Of a DNA stretch of 64,000 bases, positions 25,927 to 35,634 are shown in pieces. The DNA comes from UBA7330 sp043554545 (GTDB lineage: Bacteria > Bacteroidota > Bacteroidia > Cytophagales > Cyclobacteriaceae): NCBI GenBank assembly GCA_043554545.1, contig CP121337.1, positions 4,650,001-4,714,000 on the forward strand, written 5' to 3'. A program made the position numbers and the translations under genes. Within the stretch, counting starts at the first letter, position 1. Every line of letters starts with the position of its first letter. The notes under the pieces are model-generated. The model had not been told where the DNA came from, made no database searches, and saw only the letters and a program-made list of their open reading frames with translations.

Positions 25927-28545
25927 TTATTGATTCACTTCAACTTCATCTAGATTGATGAATTCAATGGATTTGTCTTTGTTTAATGTAATGCCAATTA
26001 CTGCATCTTTTTGAACAGCTCCACTGAGTATCTGTTTAGATAATTCGTTAAGAATTTCTCTTTGCAATACCCTTTTCAGGGGTCTGGCACCAAACTGTGG
26101 ATCAAATCCTATTTTTCCCAGATGATCCAATACCTTGTCATCTGCTTCGATCTTGATGCCGTTATCCTGTAGTCTGCGCTGTATTATTTTAAATTGGATG
26201 CCGACAATCTTTTTTAGATCCTCATGACTCAAAGGTCTGAACATAATTGTTTCATCAATCCTATTCAGAAACTCTGGTCTCACAGTTTTTCTCAACAATT
26301 CAAAAACCTGACGCTTAGAATCTTCAATCACCTCTTCCTGGTTCCACTCTTCCATCTTCTCAAAATTCTCCTGAATCAGGGTAGAGCCAATATTGGTGGT
26401 CATGATGATGATGGTATTCTTGAAATTAGCTACACGACCTTTATTGTCTGTAAGTCTACCATCGTCCAATACCTGCAAAAGAATATTGAAGACATCCGGA
26501 TGTGCTTTTTCTATTTCATCTAACAGGATCACACTGTAGGGTTTTCTCCTTACAGATTCTGTCAATTGTCCACCTTCATCATAACCTACATAGCCGGGAG
26601 GTGCGCCAATCAATCTGCTGACTGCATGTCGTTCCTGATATTCAGACATATCAATGCGGACCATGGCATTTTCATCATTGAATAGATATTCAGCCAATGC
26701 TTTTGCAAGTTCTGTTTTCCCAACTCCTGTTGTTCCCAGGAAGATGAAAGAGCCTATAGGTCTTTTTGGGTCATGCAATCCTGCACGACTCCTGCGAACA
26801 GCATCAGAAACTGCAGCAATGGCTTCTTGCTGACCTGCTACACGCTTACCAAGCTCTGCTTCCAGATGGAGTAGTTTTTCACGGTCTGATTGTAGCATTT
26901 TGGAAACAGGTACACCCGTCCATTTAGCAACAACTTCGGCAATATCTTCAGCATCTACTTCTTCTTTGAGCAGTGATTTTTCACCCTGCATTTCAGCCAA
27001 TTGTTTTTTATATTCATCGACCTTTTTCTCTGACTCAACAATTTTACCGTATCTGATTTCAGCTACTTTACCAAAGTCTCCGGACCGCTCAGCTTGTTCT
27101 GCTTCTAACTTATACTTTTCGATGTTTTCCTTTTCATCTCTAAGTCCCTGGATCACTCCTTTCTCATTTTCCCATTTGGCTTTAAGTTCATTCCTCTTGC
27201 CTGTTAGATCAGCAATTTCTTTGCTGAGTTCTACCTCTTTAACCTTGTCTTTTTCACGCCGAATAGCTTCCCTCTCAATTTCAAGCTGCATAATTCTTCT
27301 GTTCAGCTCATCCAGTTCTTCAGGAAGTGAGTCTATCTCAATCCTGAGTTTAGAGGCTGCCTCATCCATCAAATCTATGGCTTTATCTGGAAGGAATCGA
27401 TCAGAGATATATCGTGTAGACAATTCTACAGCAGCAATAACGGCATCGTCTTTCACCCTTACTCCATGGTGTATTTCGTATTTATCCTTGATTCCTCTAA
27501 GGATTGATATGGCATCCTGAACATTTGGTTCGTCAATTACAACAGCCTGAAATCTTCGCTCAAGTGCCTTGTCCTTTTCAATGTATTTTTGATACTCTTT
27601 TAGCGTAGTTGCTCCGATGGCGTGCAATTCACCACGAGATAAAGCGGGCTTTAGCAGGTTGGCTGCGTCCATAGCTCCTTCTCCTCCACTTCCTGCCCCT
27701 ACCAGGGTATGAATTTCATCTATAAAGAGGATGATCTGCCCGTTGCTGTCAGTAACTTCCTTGATTACAGCTTTCAGTCTTTCTTCAAATTCCCCTTTGT
27801 ATTTGGCTCCAGCAACCAAAAGACCCATGTCTAAGGATATGATAATCTTAGATTTTAGATTTTCCGGTACATCGCCATCCACAATTCGTTGGGCTAGTCC
27901 TTCTACAATTGCTGTTTTACCAACACCCGGTTCTCCAAGTAGAATGGGGTTGTTTTTAGTTCTTCTGGCAAGAATCTGAAGAACCCTTCTTATTTCTTCA
28001 TCACGACCAATTACGGGATCAATTTTTCCTTTTTTTGCTAGTTCATTTAAATTTTTAGAGTACCTCTCCAGTGACCTGTATTTAGATTCAGCATTTGGGT
28101 CTGTTACTTTTTCACCTCCACGGAGTTCCTTAATTGCTTTGATCAATTCCTTCTCTACGAATCCTGCATCTATAAGAATCTGAGCAGTTTTATCATCACC
28201 ACTCAGCAATCCAAGGATTATGTGCTCAACGGCAACATACTCATCTCCAAAAGCCTTAAGTTGTTTTTCAGCTCTTTGCAGTGCAGCAGCAGCCTGGTTA
28301 GATAGATAGGGCTGTCCCCCTGAAACTTTTGGATAAGTTTTTATTAACTCCTCCAATTTTGTTTCCATGCTGGTACGATTGGTTCCGGTCTTCTTTAGCA
28401 GGAATGATATCAGATTTTCATCTGATCGCAGGATAGCCTGCATCAGATGACCTGATTCTATAACCTGCTGACCGTTTCCACTGGCTAACTCAGTAGCTTT
28501 TTGTAAAGCTTCCTGAGACTTAATAGTATAATTATTAAAATTCAT
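25927..28545 (-). CDS. clpB: ATP-dependent disaggregase ClpB
   Basis: Hexameric AAA+ chaperone (872 aa) that pulls proteins out of aggregates together with DnaK. Order: Clp N-domain (1-145, two repeats), first AAA domain with GEPGVGKT and ILFIDEIHTL, the long coiled-coil middle domain (about 405-525) that distinguishes ClpB from ClpA/ClpC, then the second AAA domain with GTTGVGKTELAKAL and VILLDEIEKAHPDVFN. Length is normal. A strong Shine-Dalgarno-like AGGAGG lies 9 nt before the ATG, which is unusual among the genes here. Confidence 0.98.
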   Translation of the reverse strand: MNFNNYTIKSQEALQKATELASGNGQQVIESGHLMQAILRSDENLISFLLKKTGTNRTSMETKLEELIKTYPKVSGGQPYLSNQAAAALQRAEKQLKAFGDEYVAVEHIILGLLSGDDKTAQILIDAGFVEKELIKAIKELRGGEKVTDPNAESKYRSLERYSKNLNELAKKGKIDPVIGRDEEIRRVLQILARRTKNNPILLGEPGVGKTAIVEGLAQRIVDGDVPENLKSKIIISLDMGLLVAGAKYKGEFEERLKAVIKEVTDSNGQIILFIDEIHTLVGAGSGGEGAMDAANLLKPALSRGELHAIGATTLKEYQKYIEKDKALERRFQAVVIDEPNVQDAISILRGIKDKYEIHHGVRVKDDAVIAAVELSTRYISDRFLPDKAIDLMDEAASKLRIEIDSLPEELDELNRRIMQLEIEREAIRREKDKVKEVELSKEIADLTGKRNELKAKWENEKGVIQGLRDEKENIEKYKLEAEQAERSGDFGKVAEIRYGKIVESEKKVDEYKKQLAEMQGEKSLLKEEVDAEDIAEVVAKWTGVPVSKMLQSDREKLLHLEAELGKRVAGQQEAIAAVSDAVRRSRAGLHDPKRPIGSFIFLGTTGVGKTELAKALAEYLFNDENAMVRIDMSEYQERHAVSRLIGAPPGYVGYDEGGQLTESVRRKPYSVILLDEIEKAHPDVFNILLQVLDDGRLTDNKGRVANFKNTIIIMTTNIGSTLIQENFEKMEEWNQEEVIEDSKRQVFELLRKTVRPEFLNRIDETIMFRPLSHEDLKKIVGIQFKIIQRRLQDNGIKIEADDKVLDHLGKIGFDPQFGARPLKRVLQREILNELSKQILSGAVQKDAVIGITLNKDKSIEFINLDEVEVNQ

Positions 28546-28845
28546 TTTATTAGTCCTCCTTCCTTATGGATGACGATCAAAACCAACGCCAATTTGATAG
28601 ATAAACCATTTTGAGACTAAATGTCAGCTTTTTGCGCAAATTATGAATTTAATTCTGTCACAATGACGCAATTTCTGGCTAAGTAAATATTAAATGGGCA
28701 TAAAAGTTTTGTTTAGCCCATCTTAGTGACTTAGATTTATCTACCATAAACATAAAACTAATAGCGCCCTATCATACGTATGAACGAATTGTAGAGACAA
28801 AGGGATAACCTGAATTTTTGGAGTCATTTGAAACACTCAATGTGA
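28546..28845. other. 300-base divergent region, clpB / TRAP receptor
   Basis: No gene seen. It must carry promoters for both flanking genes, but no full TTTG/TAnnTTTG pair was found. A short palindrome GTCA-CAA-TGAC lies at 28657-28667, about 110 bp ahead of clpB, and might be a heat-shock control site. Confidence 0.5.
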
Positions 28846-29970
28846 ATGAATAAGAGACACTTAGCAAGGCGAAATTTCTTAAAAAAGGCGGGTAAGGTAT
28901 CTGCATTAGCCACTACTGGTTTGACGGCATGTATCCCTGACAAAAAGAATATTTCAGAAGGTCCATACATTAATTTTAATAATACCTATAGGTGGAAGAT
29001 GACAACTACCTGGCCCCCTAATTTCCCAATAACTGGCGAGGGGTGCAATAGATTGGCCAAATGGGTGAACGATATGTCCGGGGGTCGGATGGAAATTACT
29101 GTTTATGGTGCAGGAGAGTTAATTCCTGCATTGGAAGGTTTTGATGCAGTAAGTAATGGTGCGATAGAAATGAATCATGGTGCTGCGTACTATTGGGCTG
29201 GTAAATTGCTTTCAGCTCCATTCTTTACGACTGTTCCATTTGGAATGAATGCACAACAAATGACGGCATGGATCACCAGTGGTGGTGGACAGGAGTTATG
29301 GGATGAGGTGTATGCTCCATTTAACCTGATGGGAAGAATGGCGGGAAACACTGGATTTCAGATGGGCGGCTGGTTTAATAAGGAGATCAACACATTATCG
29401 GATCTAAACGGATTAAAAATGAGAATTCCAGGTCTTGGGGGTAAGGTGTTTTCCAAGGCAGGAGGTACACCCGTATTGGTTTCTGGCGGTGAGTTGTACA
29501 CCAATCTGGAAAGAGGGGTCCTTGATGCAACAGAATGGATCGGCCCCTACCATGATTACTTGTTGGGTCTTCATCAGGTCGCAAAATATTACTATTTTCC
29601 AGGCTGGCATGAAACCAATGCTGTGCTTGAGTTATTGGTAAATAAAGAAAAATTCAATGAACTCCCATCAGATTTACAGGAGATTATAAAAACTGCCTGT
29701 AGCAGGTCTAATGACTGGATTCTATCCCAATTTAATTACCAAAATGGGCGCTATCTTCAGAAGATTCGCGAAATAGATCGAGTCAGCATAAGAAAATTTC
29801 CAAAAGAAGTGCTGGATGGTTTAAGGGTTGCCTCACGTGAGACACTGGAAGATTTGGCAGCTAGTGATGCGCAAAGTGGAAAGGTATATAAGGCCTATGA
29901 GGACTTCCGAAAAGTCATTAGCTCGTACATGGACATCAGTGAAAAGGTTTTCTATGAGGAGATGAATTAA
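28846..29970 (+). CDS. TRAP transporter solute receptor (DctP/TakP-like)
   Basis: Substrate-binding protein (374 aa) of a tripartite periplasmic transporter, for carboxylic or alpha-keto acids. The N-terminus has a twin-arginine motif (ARRNFLKKAG) followed by a lipobox (GLTAC), so it looks like a Tat-exported lipoprotein. Family features include TTWPPNFPITGEGCNRLAKW, LNGLKMRIPGLGGKVFSKAG (with the Arg that grips the carboxylate) and DATEWIGPYHDYLLGLHQVA. This is the TakP-like group. Its permease genes lie on the opposite strand, just beyond the rhodanese gene. Confidence 0.92.
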   Translation: MNKRHLARRNFLKKAGKVSALATTGLTACIPDKKNISEGPYINFNNTYRWKMTTTWPPNFPITGEGCNRLAKWVNDMSGGRMEITVYGAGELIPALEGFDAVSNGAIEMNHGAAYYWAGKLLSAPFFTTVPFGMNAQQMTAWITSGGGQELWDEVYAPFNLMGRMAGNTGFQMGGWFNKEINTLSDLNGLKMRIPGLGGKVFSKAGGTPVLVSGGELYTNLERGVLDATEWIGPYHDYLLGLHQVAKYYYFPGWHETNAVLELLVNKEKFNELPSDLQEIIKTACSRSNDWILSQFNYQNGRYLQKIREIDRVSIRKFPKEVLDGLRVASRETLEDLAASDAQSGKVYKAYEDFRKVISSYMDISEKVFYEEMN

Positions 29971-29972
29971 TC

Positions 29973-30287
29973 CTAGTATTTTTTTATGCCAGGATCAACA
30001 TCATCAGACCAGGCAAGTATGCCTCCTTTTAAGTTGTACAGGTCTTCAAAACCATGTTTTTCAAGATATTGAATGGCATTAGCACTTCTCGCACCGCTTC
30101 TGCAGTGTACGATAACCTTTTTATCCTTGGCTATTTTGTCAAGGTTATCCGGAATGGTGTTAAGGGGTATTAGTTCACCTTTAATATTTGCAAAGTCAAA
30201 CTCATTCTGTTCCCTTACATCAATCAATTGGAAATCTTCTTTTGAGTCAATTAGTGCCTTTAATTCTTTAGCTGTAATTTCTTTCAT
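29973..30287 (-). CDS. Single-domain rhodanese-like sulfurtransferase
   Basis: Small cytosolic sulfurtransferase (104 aa) that carries persulfide on the Cys of the loop HCRSGARSA. FQLIDVREQNEF and LKGGILAWSDDV are the usual flanking rhodanese signatures. It ends 2 bp from the convergent TRAP receptor and lies 45 bp downstream of the permease gene, with a good Shine-Dalgarno-like GAGGAG. It could move sulfur from an imported compound, but no link to the transporter is proven. Confidence 0.93.
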   Translation of the reverse strand: MKEITAKELKALIDSKEDFQLIDVREQNEFDFANIKGELIPLNTIPDNLDKIAKDKKVIVHCRSGARSANAIQYLEKHGFEDLYNLKGGILAWSDDVDPGIKKY

Positions 30288-30332
30288 TTGTATCTCCTCT
30301 TAATTTTATAATTCGAAATTAATGCAAAATGT

Positions 30333-31655
30333 TTATTTGTCAGCAGCCAGGTCTGGTAAGTAACTAACAATTTCAGGAAATAGGATCAATAGAATCAGGA
30401 ATATGATTTGAATGATCACAAATGGAATAACCCCCTGATACAAGTGAACCGTTTTTACTTCGGGGGGCGCTACACCTTTTAAAAAGAACAGCGCAAATCC
30501 AAAAGGTGGTGTTAGGAATGAGGTCTGTAAATTGATGGCGAGCAGTATACCAATCCAAATGAGGTCGATGCCCATGGCAACAAAAATGGGAGCAACTACC
30601 GGAACGATAATAAATACGATTTCAATAAAATCGATGAAAAAGCCAGCAACAAATACAAGTGCCATGACAAGCGCAAGAAATCCATAAGGACCCAGGTTAC
30701 TGCTTTCTATGACGCTGAGAAATAATTTATCGCCTTCTAATCCTCGGAAAACTAATGAAAAGGCAGTAGCTCCAATCAATATCATAAAGACCATGCTGGT
30801 AAGAAAAGTTGTTTCACGCATGACTTCTTTCAAGGTGGTAAAGCTCAATTTACCATGTAAGAAAGTTAACAATAGAGCGCCGAATGCGCCTACACCTGCA
30901 GCTTCTGTGGGGGATGCTATACCAGCGAAAATACTTCCCAAGACTGCAAAGATCAGAAGGAAAGGGAACAAGAAGGATTTTATCACCTGGGCAGACATGC
31001 CTTCTTTTTGAAATGCTTTGATCTCTTCCTCAGGCATGCTTGGCGCTCTATCTGGAAAAAGTCTGGAATAGATAATGATATAGAGGAGATAGCAGGTTAC
31101 CAAACCAACTCCGGGTATTACTGCAGCAAGGAACAGATCCCCTACAGAGACTTGTAATACACTTCCCAAAAGAACTAACACTACTGAAGGTGGTATAATC
31201 TGCCCCAGCGTTCCTGATGAAGCTATTGTTCCCGTGCTTAGTCTGGGTCCGTATCCTCTTTTAAGCATCGTGGGGAGACTAATAAGCCCCATGGTTACCA
31301 CTGTGGCTCCTACGATTCCAGTGGAAGCGGCCAGCATGGCTCCAACAATTACTACTGAGATGGCTAGTCCTCCACGAAACCTACCGAAGAGGAGGGCCAT
31401 TGTCTCTAGAAGTTTTTCGGCAATGCCTGACTTTTCAAGCATGATACCCATAAAAACAAATAGTGGCACGGCAAGCAACACAAAATTTTGCATGGTGCCA
31501 TATACACGAAGCGAGAGCAGGTAAAAGAAATCAACATCAAAAACCAATATCCCAACAACTACGGATAACCCACCGAGGGTAAAAGCCACCGGATAACCTA
31601 ACAGGATAAGAAGAAAGATTGCTCCAAACAGGATGACAGGTAGATATTCAATCAT
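30333..31655 (-). CDS. dctM: TRAP transporter large permease (DctM)
   Basis: Large membrane subunit (440 aa, about 12 helices) that moves substrate with Na+. Characteristic segments are VPLFVFMGIMLEKSGIAEKL, IVGATVVTMGLISLPTMLKR, SGTLGQIIPPSVVLVLLG and SPTEAAGVGAFGALL. Overlaps the dctQ gene by 8 bp, indicating translational coupling. Confidence 0.95.
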   Translation of the reverse strand: MIEYLPVILFGAIFLLILLGYPVAFTLGGLSVVVGILVFDVDFFYLLSLRVYGTMQNFVLLAVPLFVFMGIMLEKSGIAEKLLETMALLFGRFRGGLAISVVIVGAMLAASTGIVGATVVTMGLISLPTMLKRGYGPRLSTGTIASSGTLGQIIPPSVVLVLLGSVLQVSVGDLFLAAVIPGVGLVTCYLLYIIIYSRLFPDRAPSMPEEEIKAFQKEGMSAQVIKSFLFPFLLIFAVLGSIFAGIASPTEAAGVGAFGALLLTFLHGKLSFTTLKEVMRETTFLTSMVFMILIGATAFSLVFRGLEGDKLFLSVIESSNLGPYGFLALVMALVFVAGFFIDFIEIVFIIVPVVAPIFVAMGIDLIWIGILLAINLQTSFLTPPFGFALFFLKGVAPPEVKTVHLYQGVIPFVIIQIIFLILLILFPEIVSYLPDLAADK

Positions 31656-32148
31656 TAGCTAAAATTTCTTTGATTGAACGAAGAACTGTTGCAATTCCTT
31701 GAAGTCCTAAGAGGAACATGCCTGCTGGTATCATTGACTTAATAATAAATCTTGCTGGAAGCCCTCCTGGATCTGGGCTTGTTTCGCCAATAAGGTAGGA
31801 AGTATAAGTAAATTGGATGCCTTCAATAATTCCTACATAGCAAAGCGGAAGCAATAGGATCATGGTACCCATTAAATTGACCCAGGCTTTTGTTCTGGGA
31901 GTAAATTTCTGATAAAAAACATCCACGCGCACGTGTTTATCTTGCTGAAAGGCCCACCCTGAGGCCAACAGAAAAAGCGCTCCAAATAGGTGCCATTCAA
32001 TTTCAAAAGAAGCACTTGAGGTAATGCTGAATGTGTATCTCATGAAAACATCTAAGACGATGATTAATACGAGAATGATGGAAAGCCAGGATGCGATCTT
32101 CCCGATGCCGGCTACAGATTTCTCAATCAGTATGATTATTTTTTCCAC
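31648..32148 (-). CDS. dctQ: TRAP transporter small permease (DctQ)
   Basis: Small four-helix membrane subunit (166 aa) that pairs with DctM. The helix-loop segment IEWHLFGALFLLASGWAFQQDKHVRVDVFYQ is split here only by residue choice and carries the conserved E-W and VRVDV pattern of the family. It is the first gene of the dctQ-dctM-rhodanese string. Confidence 0.93.
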   Translation of the reverse strand: MEKIIILIEKSVAGIGKIASWLSIILVLIIVLDVFMRYTFSITSSASFEIEWHLFGALFLLASGWAFQQDKHVRVDVFYQKFTPRTKAWVNLMGTMILLLPLCYVGIIEGIQFTYTSYLIGETSPDPGGLPARFIIKSMIPAGMFLLGLQGIATVLRSIKEILAND

Positions 32149-32171
32149 ACATGCAAATTAACAAGCTTTTC

Positions 32172-32573
32172 CTATTTAGCAAGTCGTAAATTTAATGTGA
32201 GGTTATTGGGGAAGTCACAATTGCAGTCATCAGTCGATAGGGACATCTCACCACCATCAATTGCGAGGATCTCTTTGGCACCATCCTGATAAATAGCGAC
32301 TGCAGCATATGAAATTCCAGCTTCAAGGTTGTAAAATGCCCTCCCATTGACCAACTTATTTGAAGAAACCGTGTCCTGGATGATAAGTAAGCCATCATCA
32401 TATTTTCCTTCATAGATTTCGATTGGAACATCTGTATTTTGATCATTGACAGTCAATCTTAACTCAAGATCTGCGAAGAAAGGGCCAGAGTCACAGCTCC
32501 TAAAACATTCATCACAGTGGATGAAAAAGATACAGGAAAGCAAGGCACAATAGAAGCAAACTTTAATAATCAT
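32172..32573 (-). CDS. Hypothetical exported protein, probable lipoprotein
   Basis: Not recognised (133 aa). The N-terminus is hydrophobic (MIIKVCFYCALLSCIFFIHC) with Cys residues that may serve as a lipobox. The mature part is mostly predicted beta-strand and Cys-rich at both ends (DECFRSCDSG, DDCNCD), which suggests disulfides in the periplasm. It overlaps the upstream exported gene by 11 bp, so the two are probably made together. Confidence 0.65.
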   Translation of the reverse strand: MIIKVCFYCALLSCIFFIHCDECFRSCDSGPFFADLELRLTVNDQNTDVPIEIYEGKYDDGLLIIQDTVSSNKLVNGRAFYNLEAGISYAAVAIYQDGAKEILAIDGGEMSLSTDDCNCDFPNNLTLNLRLAK

Positions 32574-33111
32574 TTCGATTTATTGAAAAGAGAAAGTTAA
32601 GAAACAGCCAATGGTTTGTTACCGTATCAGATTGGGAATCAAAATATTCGTAACCTAGCTGTAGCGTAAATAAATCAGGACCAACATCCCAAAATAACCC
32701 ACCGTTCGGACGAAGGATCCACCCAGATTCAGGTTTTAATTTTAGCCCTCGATATTCCCCAAAATTATATCCGCCGGAAAGTCCGATGAATACACCTTTC
32801 CCGCTTTCCCTTAGTTCATGCAGGTACCTACCTCCCAGGGTAATGACATATCTTTTTTCCTGATACTGAAAAAAGCGATTACCACCTGCAAATTCCTGTA
32901 CTTTTCTGCTATGTGGTCTGAAATCAAAAGATAACAGGGAATGAAAATTTCTTTTGTTGTTGGTCGTTCCAATGTCAACACCCATTAGATAGTCCCATTG
33001 TTGTACTGTATTTGACCACGCAACTATCGGGTGGAAGGCATTTTTGGTTTCCTGGGCAAACACAATTGCACTCATGGCAATGAAAACAGAAAAAAGAGCT
33101 GTCTTAGTCAT
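32563..33111 (-). CDS. Hypothetical exported beta-barrel-like protein
   Basis: Not assigned to a family (182 aa). Clear signal peptide MTKTALFSVFIAMSAIVFAQ. The rest alternates aromatic and small residues in short strands (YVITLGGRYLHEL, GVFIGLSGGYNFGEYRG, LFTLQLGYEYF), as in small outer-membrane barrels. It is the first gene of a pair with the downstream probable lipoprotein. Confidence 0.65.
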   Translation of the reverse strand: MTKTALFSVFIAMSAIVFAQETKNAFHPIVAWSNTVQQWDYLMGVDIGTTNNKRNFHSLLSFDFRPHSRKVQEFAGGNRFFQYQEKRYVITLGGRYLHELRESGKGVFIGLSGGYNFGEYRGLKLKPESGWILRPNGGLFWDVGPDLFTLQLGYEYFDSQSDTVTNHWLFLNFLFSINRNDY

Positions 33112-33181
33112 CTAATAGACGAATATAAGATTTTTCAAACAGCCTAAATAGATGTGTACCCCATTGGATGATGAATTATCC

Positions 33182-33189
33182 TAACTTTG
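33182..33189 (+). promoter_or_regulatory. -7 promoter box TAACTTTG of rlmN
   Basis: TAACTTTG matches TAnnTTTG and ends 10 nt before the rlmN ATG, so the leader would be only a few nucleotides long. Confidence 0.5.
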
Positions 33190-33199
33190 TGCGTTATAT

Positions 33200-34243
33200 A
33201 TGGCAAAGGACATTCGTAAGTTAAATTTTGAGGAGATTGAAGCATATATGACTTCAATAGGCGAAAAGCGTTTTCGTTCCAAACAAATTTGGGAATGGCT
33301 CTGGAAAAAATCTGCAACATCATTTGATGAAATGTCAAATCTGTCTAAGCTCTTAAGAGACAGACTATCTGAGGATTTTGTAATTCAACCCATTCACACA
33401 AAGACGGCCCAATTCAGTAATGATGGCACCATTAAGTCTGTATTCCAGTTGCATGATAGTAACATCATAGAGGGCGTTTTGATCCCTGCAGATGATCGGA
33501 TGACAGCATGTGTTTCTTCACAAGTCGGGTGTTCGCTTTCTTGTAAGTTTTGTGCAACAGGTTACATGAAGCGCATGCGCAACCTAGATCCGGGAGAGAT
33601 TTATGATCAGGTTGTTGCCATCGATCGATTAGCAAAAGAACATTTTGACCTTCCATTGACAAACATTGTTTTTATGGGCATGGGTGAACCATTGCTTAAC
33701 TATAAAAATGTGATGGAGGGGATTCATAAGATAACTTCGGAAGAGGGATTGAACATGTCTCCTAAGCGTATCACGCTTTCTACTGCAGGGATATCAAAGA
33801 TGATAAAGCAATTAGCTGATGAAGAAGTTAAGTTCAATCTTGCCTTATCGCTCCATGCCGCTGATGATAAGAAGCGAAATGAGATTATGCCCATAAACGA
33901 AACCAATACTTTGGCGGCATTATCTGAAGCGTTGCTTTACTTTTATCAAAAGACAAAAAGCAGCATCACCTTTGAGTACATTGTATTCAATGGGTTCAAT
34001 GATCAAATAGCGGATGCAGAACATTTATGGAGATTTGCTAAAAAAATCCCATCTAAAATCAACATAATAGAATATAATCCAATTGCAGAGGCTGATTTCG
34101 TCAATGCTGAAGCTGACCGAATTGATAAGTTTGCCCAATATTTAAGAGAGAAGGGGTTGATTGTGAATGTCAGGAGGAGTAGAGGAAAAGATATAGACGC
34201 TGCATGTGGTCAGCTGGCTAATAAAACATTGGTTGACAGTTAG
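33200..34243 (+). CDS. rlmN: 23S rRNA/tRNA adenine-C2 methyltransferase RlmN
   Basis: Radical SAM enzyme (347 aa) that methylates C2 of A2503 in 23S rRNA and A37 of some tRNAs. The Fe-S cluster motif is SCKFCATG, and the SAM-binding block is NIVFMGMGEPLLNY. The C-terminal VRRSRGKDIDAACGQLA carries the catalytic Cys that forms the protein-RNA intermediate. Length is normal. Its stop overlaps the stop of the convergent hypothetical gene by 4 bp. Confidence 0.97.
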   Translation: MAKDIRKLNFEEIEAYMTSIGEKRFRSKQIWEWLWKKSATSFDEMSNLSKLLRDRLSEDFVIQPIHTKTAQFSNDGTIKSVFQLHDSNIIEGVLIPADDRMTACVSSQVGCSLSCKFCATGYMKRMRNLDPGEIYDQVVAIDRLAKEHFDLPLTNIVFMGMGEPLLNYKNVMEGIHKITSEEGLNMSPKRITLSTAGISKMIKQLADEEVKFNLALSLHAADDKKRNEIMPINETNTLAALSEALLYFYQKTKSSITFEYIVFNGFNDQIADAEHLWRFAKKIPSKINIIEYNPIAEADFVNAEADRIDKFAQYLREKGLIVNVRRSRGKDIDAACGQLANKTLVDS

Positions 34244-34719
34244 AAATAGTACCCCAATGCAATCATTGGCTGAATAGCCGGAGGGATATTGTCCTCAAAA
34301 TTTCTGCCCCACTTTGCTCCATATTCAGATAAGAATCCAACACCAACCTGAGTAGACAATCCATTTTTCCATCGGTGAACGTAGGCAGGCCCAAACATGT
34401 TTTGAAGAAACAGGTTTCCAAAACCCTGATGGACATACATAATAGACACATAAGAACTTTTGATGTCTCGGTCAAAATGAAAGTTAAACCCGGTACTAAA
34501 ACCGATGGCCCCGAAACCCAATTGGATGCCTGCGCCATCAAAAAGTCTCATTTCTACATCTCCTCCAAGGATTGAGCCTCCATGAAGGAGCCCTATTGTT
34601 ATCACATATTTGGTTGGCAATACGATCAGTGAATCCGGAACAGGATCCTTTGCCTGCCCCATAGATTTTTCACCTAAGCAAATTAGAATGAGCGAAAGAA
34701 CTACAAAATAATGCTTCAT
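34240..34719 (-). CDS. Hypothetical exported protein
   Basis: Not recognised (159 aa). Signal peptide MKHYFVVLSLILICLGEKSMGQ; the mature part has glycine- and aromatic-rich strands (GAGIQLGFGAIGFSTGFNF, QPMIALGYYF), and the C-terminal Phe is typical of outer-membrane barrels. It lies 14 bp downstream of the rhomboid genes and may be part of the same transcript. Confidence 0.65.
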   Translation of the reverse strand: MKHYFVVLSLILICLGEKSMGQAKDPVPDSLIVLPTKYVITIGLLHGGSILGGDVEMRLFDGAGIQLGFGAIGFSTGFNFHFDRDIKSSYVSIMYVHQGFGNLFLQNMFGPAYVHRWKNGLSTQVGVGFLSEYGAKWGRNFEDNIPPAIQPMIALGYYF

Positions 34720-34733
34720 GATTTGCCAGGCAG

Positions 34734-35633
34734 TTATTTTTTGCTCGCATTAAAAAGCTTTTGTTTTTCATCTTTAGATAAGCTCTCGTAACCTGACTGA
34801 GAGATTTTGTCAAGGATCGCATCAATTTCATCCTGATCAGTCTCCATAGGCTTTGCCTTCCTGGAAGAAGTTCTTGGCTGCGTTTTGTTACGATGAGTCA
34901 CCTTAATTTTTGGTTTGTGCACAAAAAAGCTTTTTACCCAATTCATAAACTGAATCACCCAGTTGCCCAGATCATTCCCCTGATTCAGCTGAGTGATATA
35001 AATAAAGCCAATACCAGCACCTGCCAGGTGTGCAAGTTCGCCCCCTGCATTTGATCCGATAGACTGAGAAAAGGAGAGTAACACATAGAAGATAGCAATG
35101 TATTTAATTTTCACAGGCCCTAGAAAGAGCATAAAAAAAGTATAATTGGGCATGAAGGTCGCTGCGCCCACTACGATGGCATATACTCCCGCGCTTGCAC
35201 CCAACATGAGTGAACCTTCTACTCTTCCCTGATAAAATGGGATCAAATTATAAATGAGAATATAAAATATACCTCCTGCGATTCCACCCAATACATATAG
35301 GGCAATTACTTTATTTTGTCCAAGAAACTCCTGTATTATTCTACCAAACCAAAACAGGAAAAGCATGTTAAAAATGATATGCAGAAATCCTTCGTGTGAA
35401 AAGAAATAGGTAACAATAGTCCAGGGCTGACTGATTAATAGCGGGATACTTGCCGGCAACATCAATTTTGACCTAATCGCCACATATATATCACGCTGTT
35501 CTGAAATCGTAAGCACGACATTTAGGACCATCAGTACCACAAAAATCACAACATTGATAATGATGATTTGTACCAGTGCATTGTTAGGCCTGTTCCAGGC
35601 ATTCTTAAATTCGTCAAAAAAACCGTTATTCAT
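34734..35633 (-). CDS. Rhomboid family intramembrane serine protease
   Basis: Six-helix membrane protease (299 aa). The catalytic Ser lies in GASAGVYA and the His in GGELAHLAGAGIGF. The first part holds the HEGFLHIIFNMLFLFWFG segment typical of rhomboids. A basic cytosolic tail (about 235-299) is rich in Lys and Arg. It is separated by 1 bp from a second rhomboid, so two paralogues are made in tandem. Substrate unknown. Confidence 0.88.
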   Translation of the reverse strand: MNNGFFDEFKNAWNRPNNALVQIIIINVVIFVVLMVLNVVLTISEQRDIYVAIRSKLMLPASIPLLISQPWTIVTYFFSHEGFLHIIFNMLFLFWFGRIIQEFLGQNKVIALYVLGGIAGGIFYILIYNLIPFYQGRVEGSLMLGASAGVYAIVVGAATFMPNYTFFMLFLGPVKIKYIAIFYVLLSFSQSIGSNAGGELAHLAGAGIGFIYITQLNQGNDLGNWVIQFMNWVKSFFVHKPKIKVTHRNKTQPRTSSRKAKPMETDQDEIDAILDKISQSGYESLSKDEKQKLFNASKK

Positions 35634-35634
35634 T

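Noticed and set aside
26900..27520. 206-residue open frame opposite clpB
   Set aside because: Serine-rich translation of the antisense strand of a Glu/Lys/Arg-rich coding region; clpB is complete and certain.
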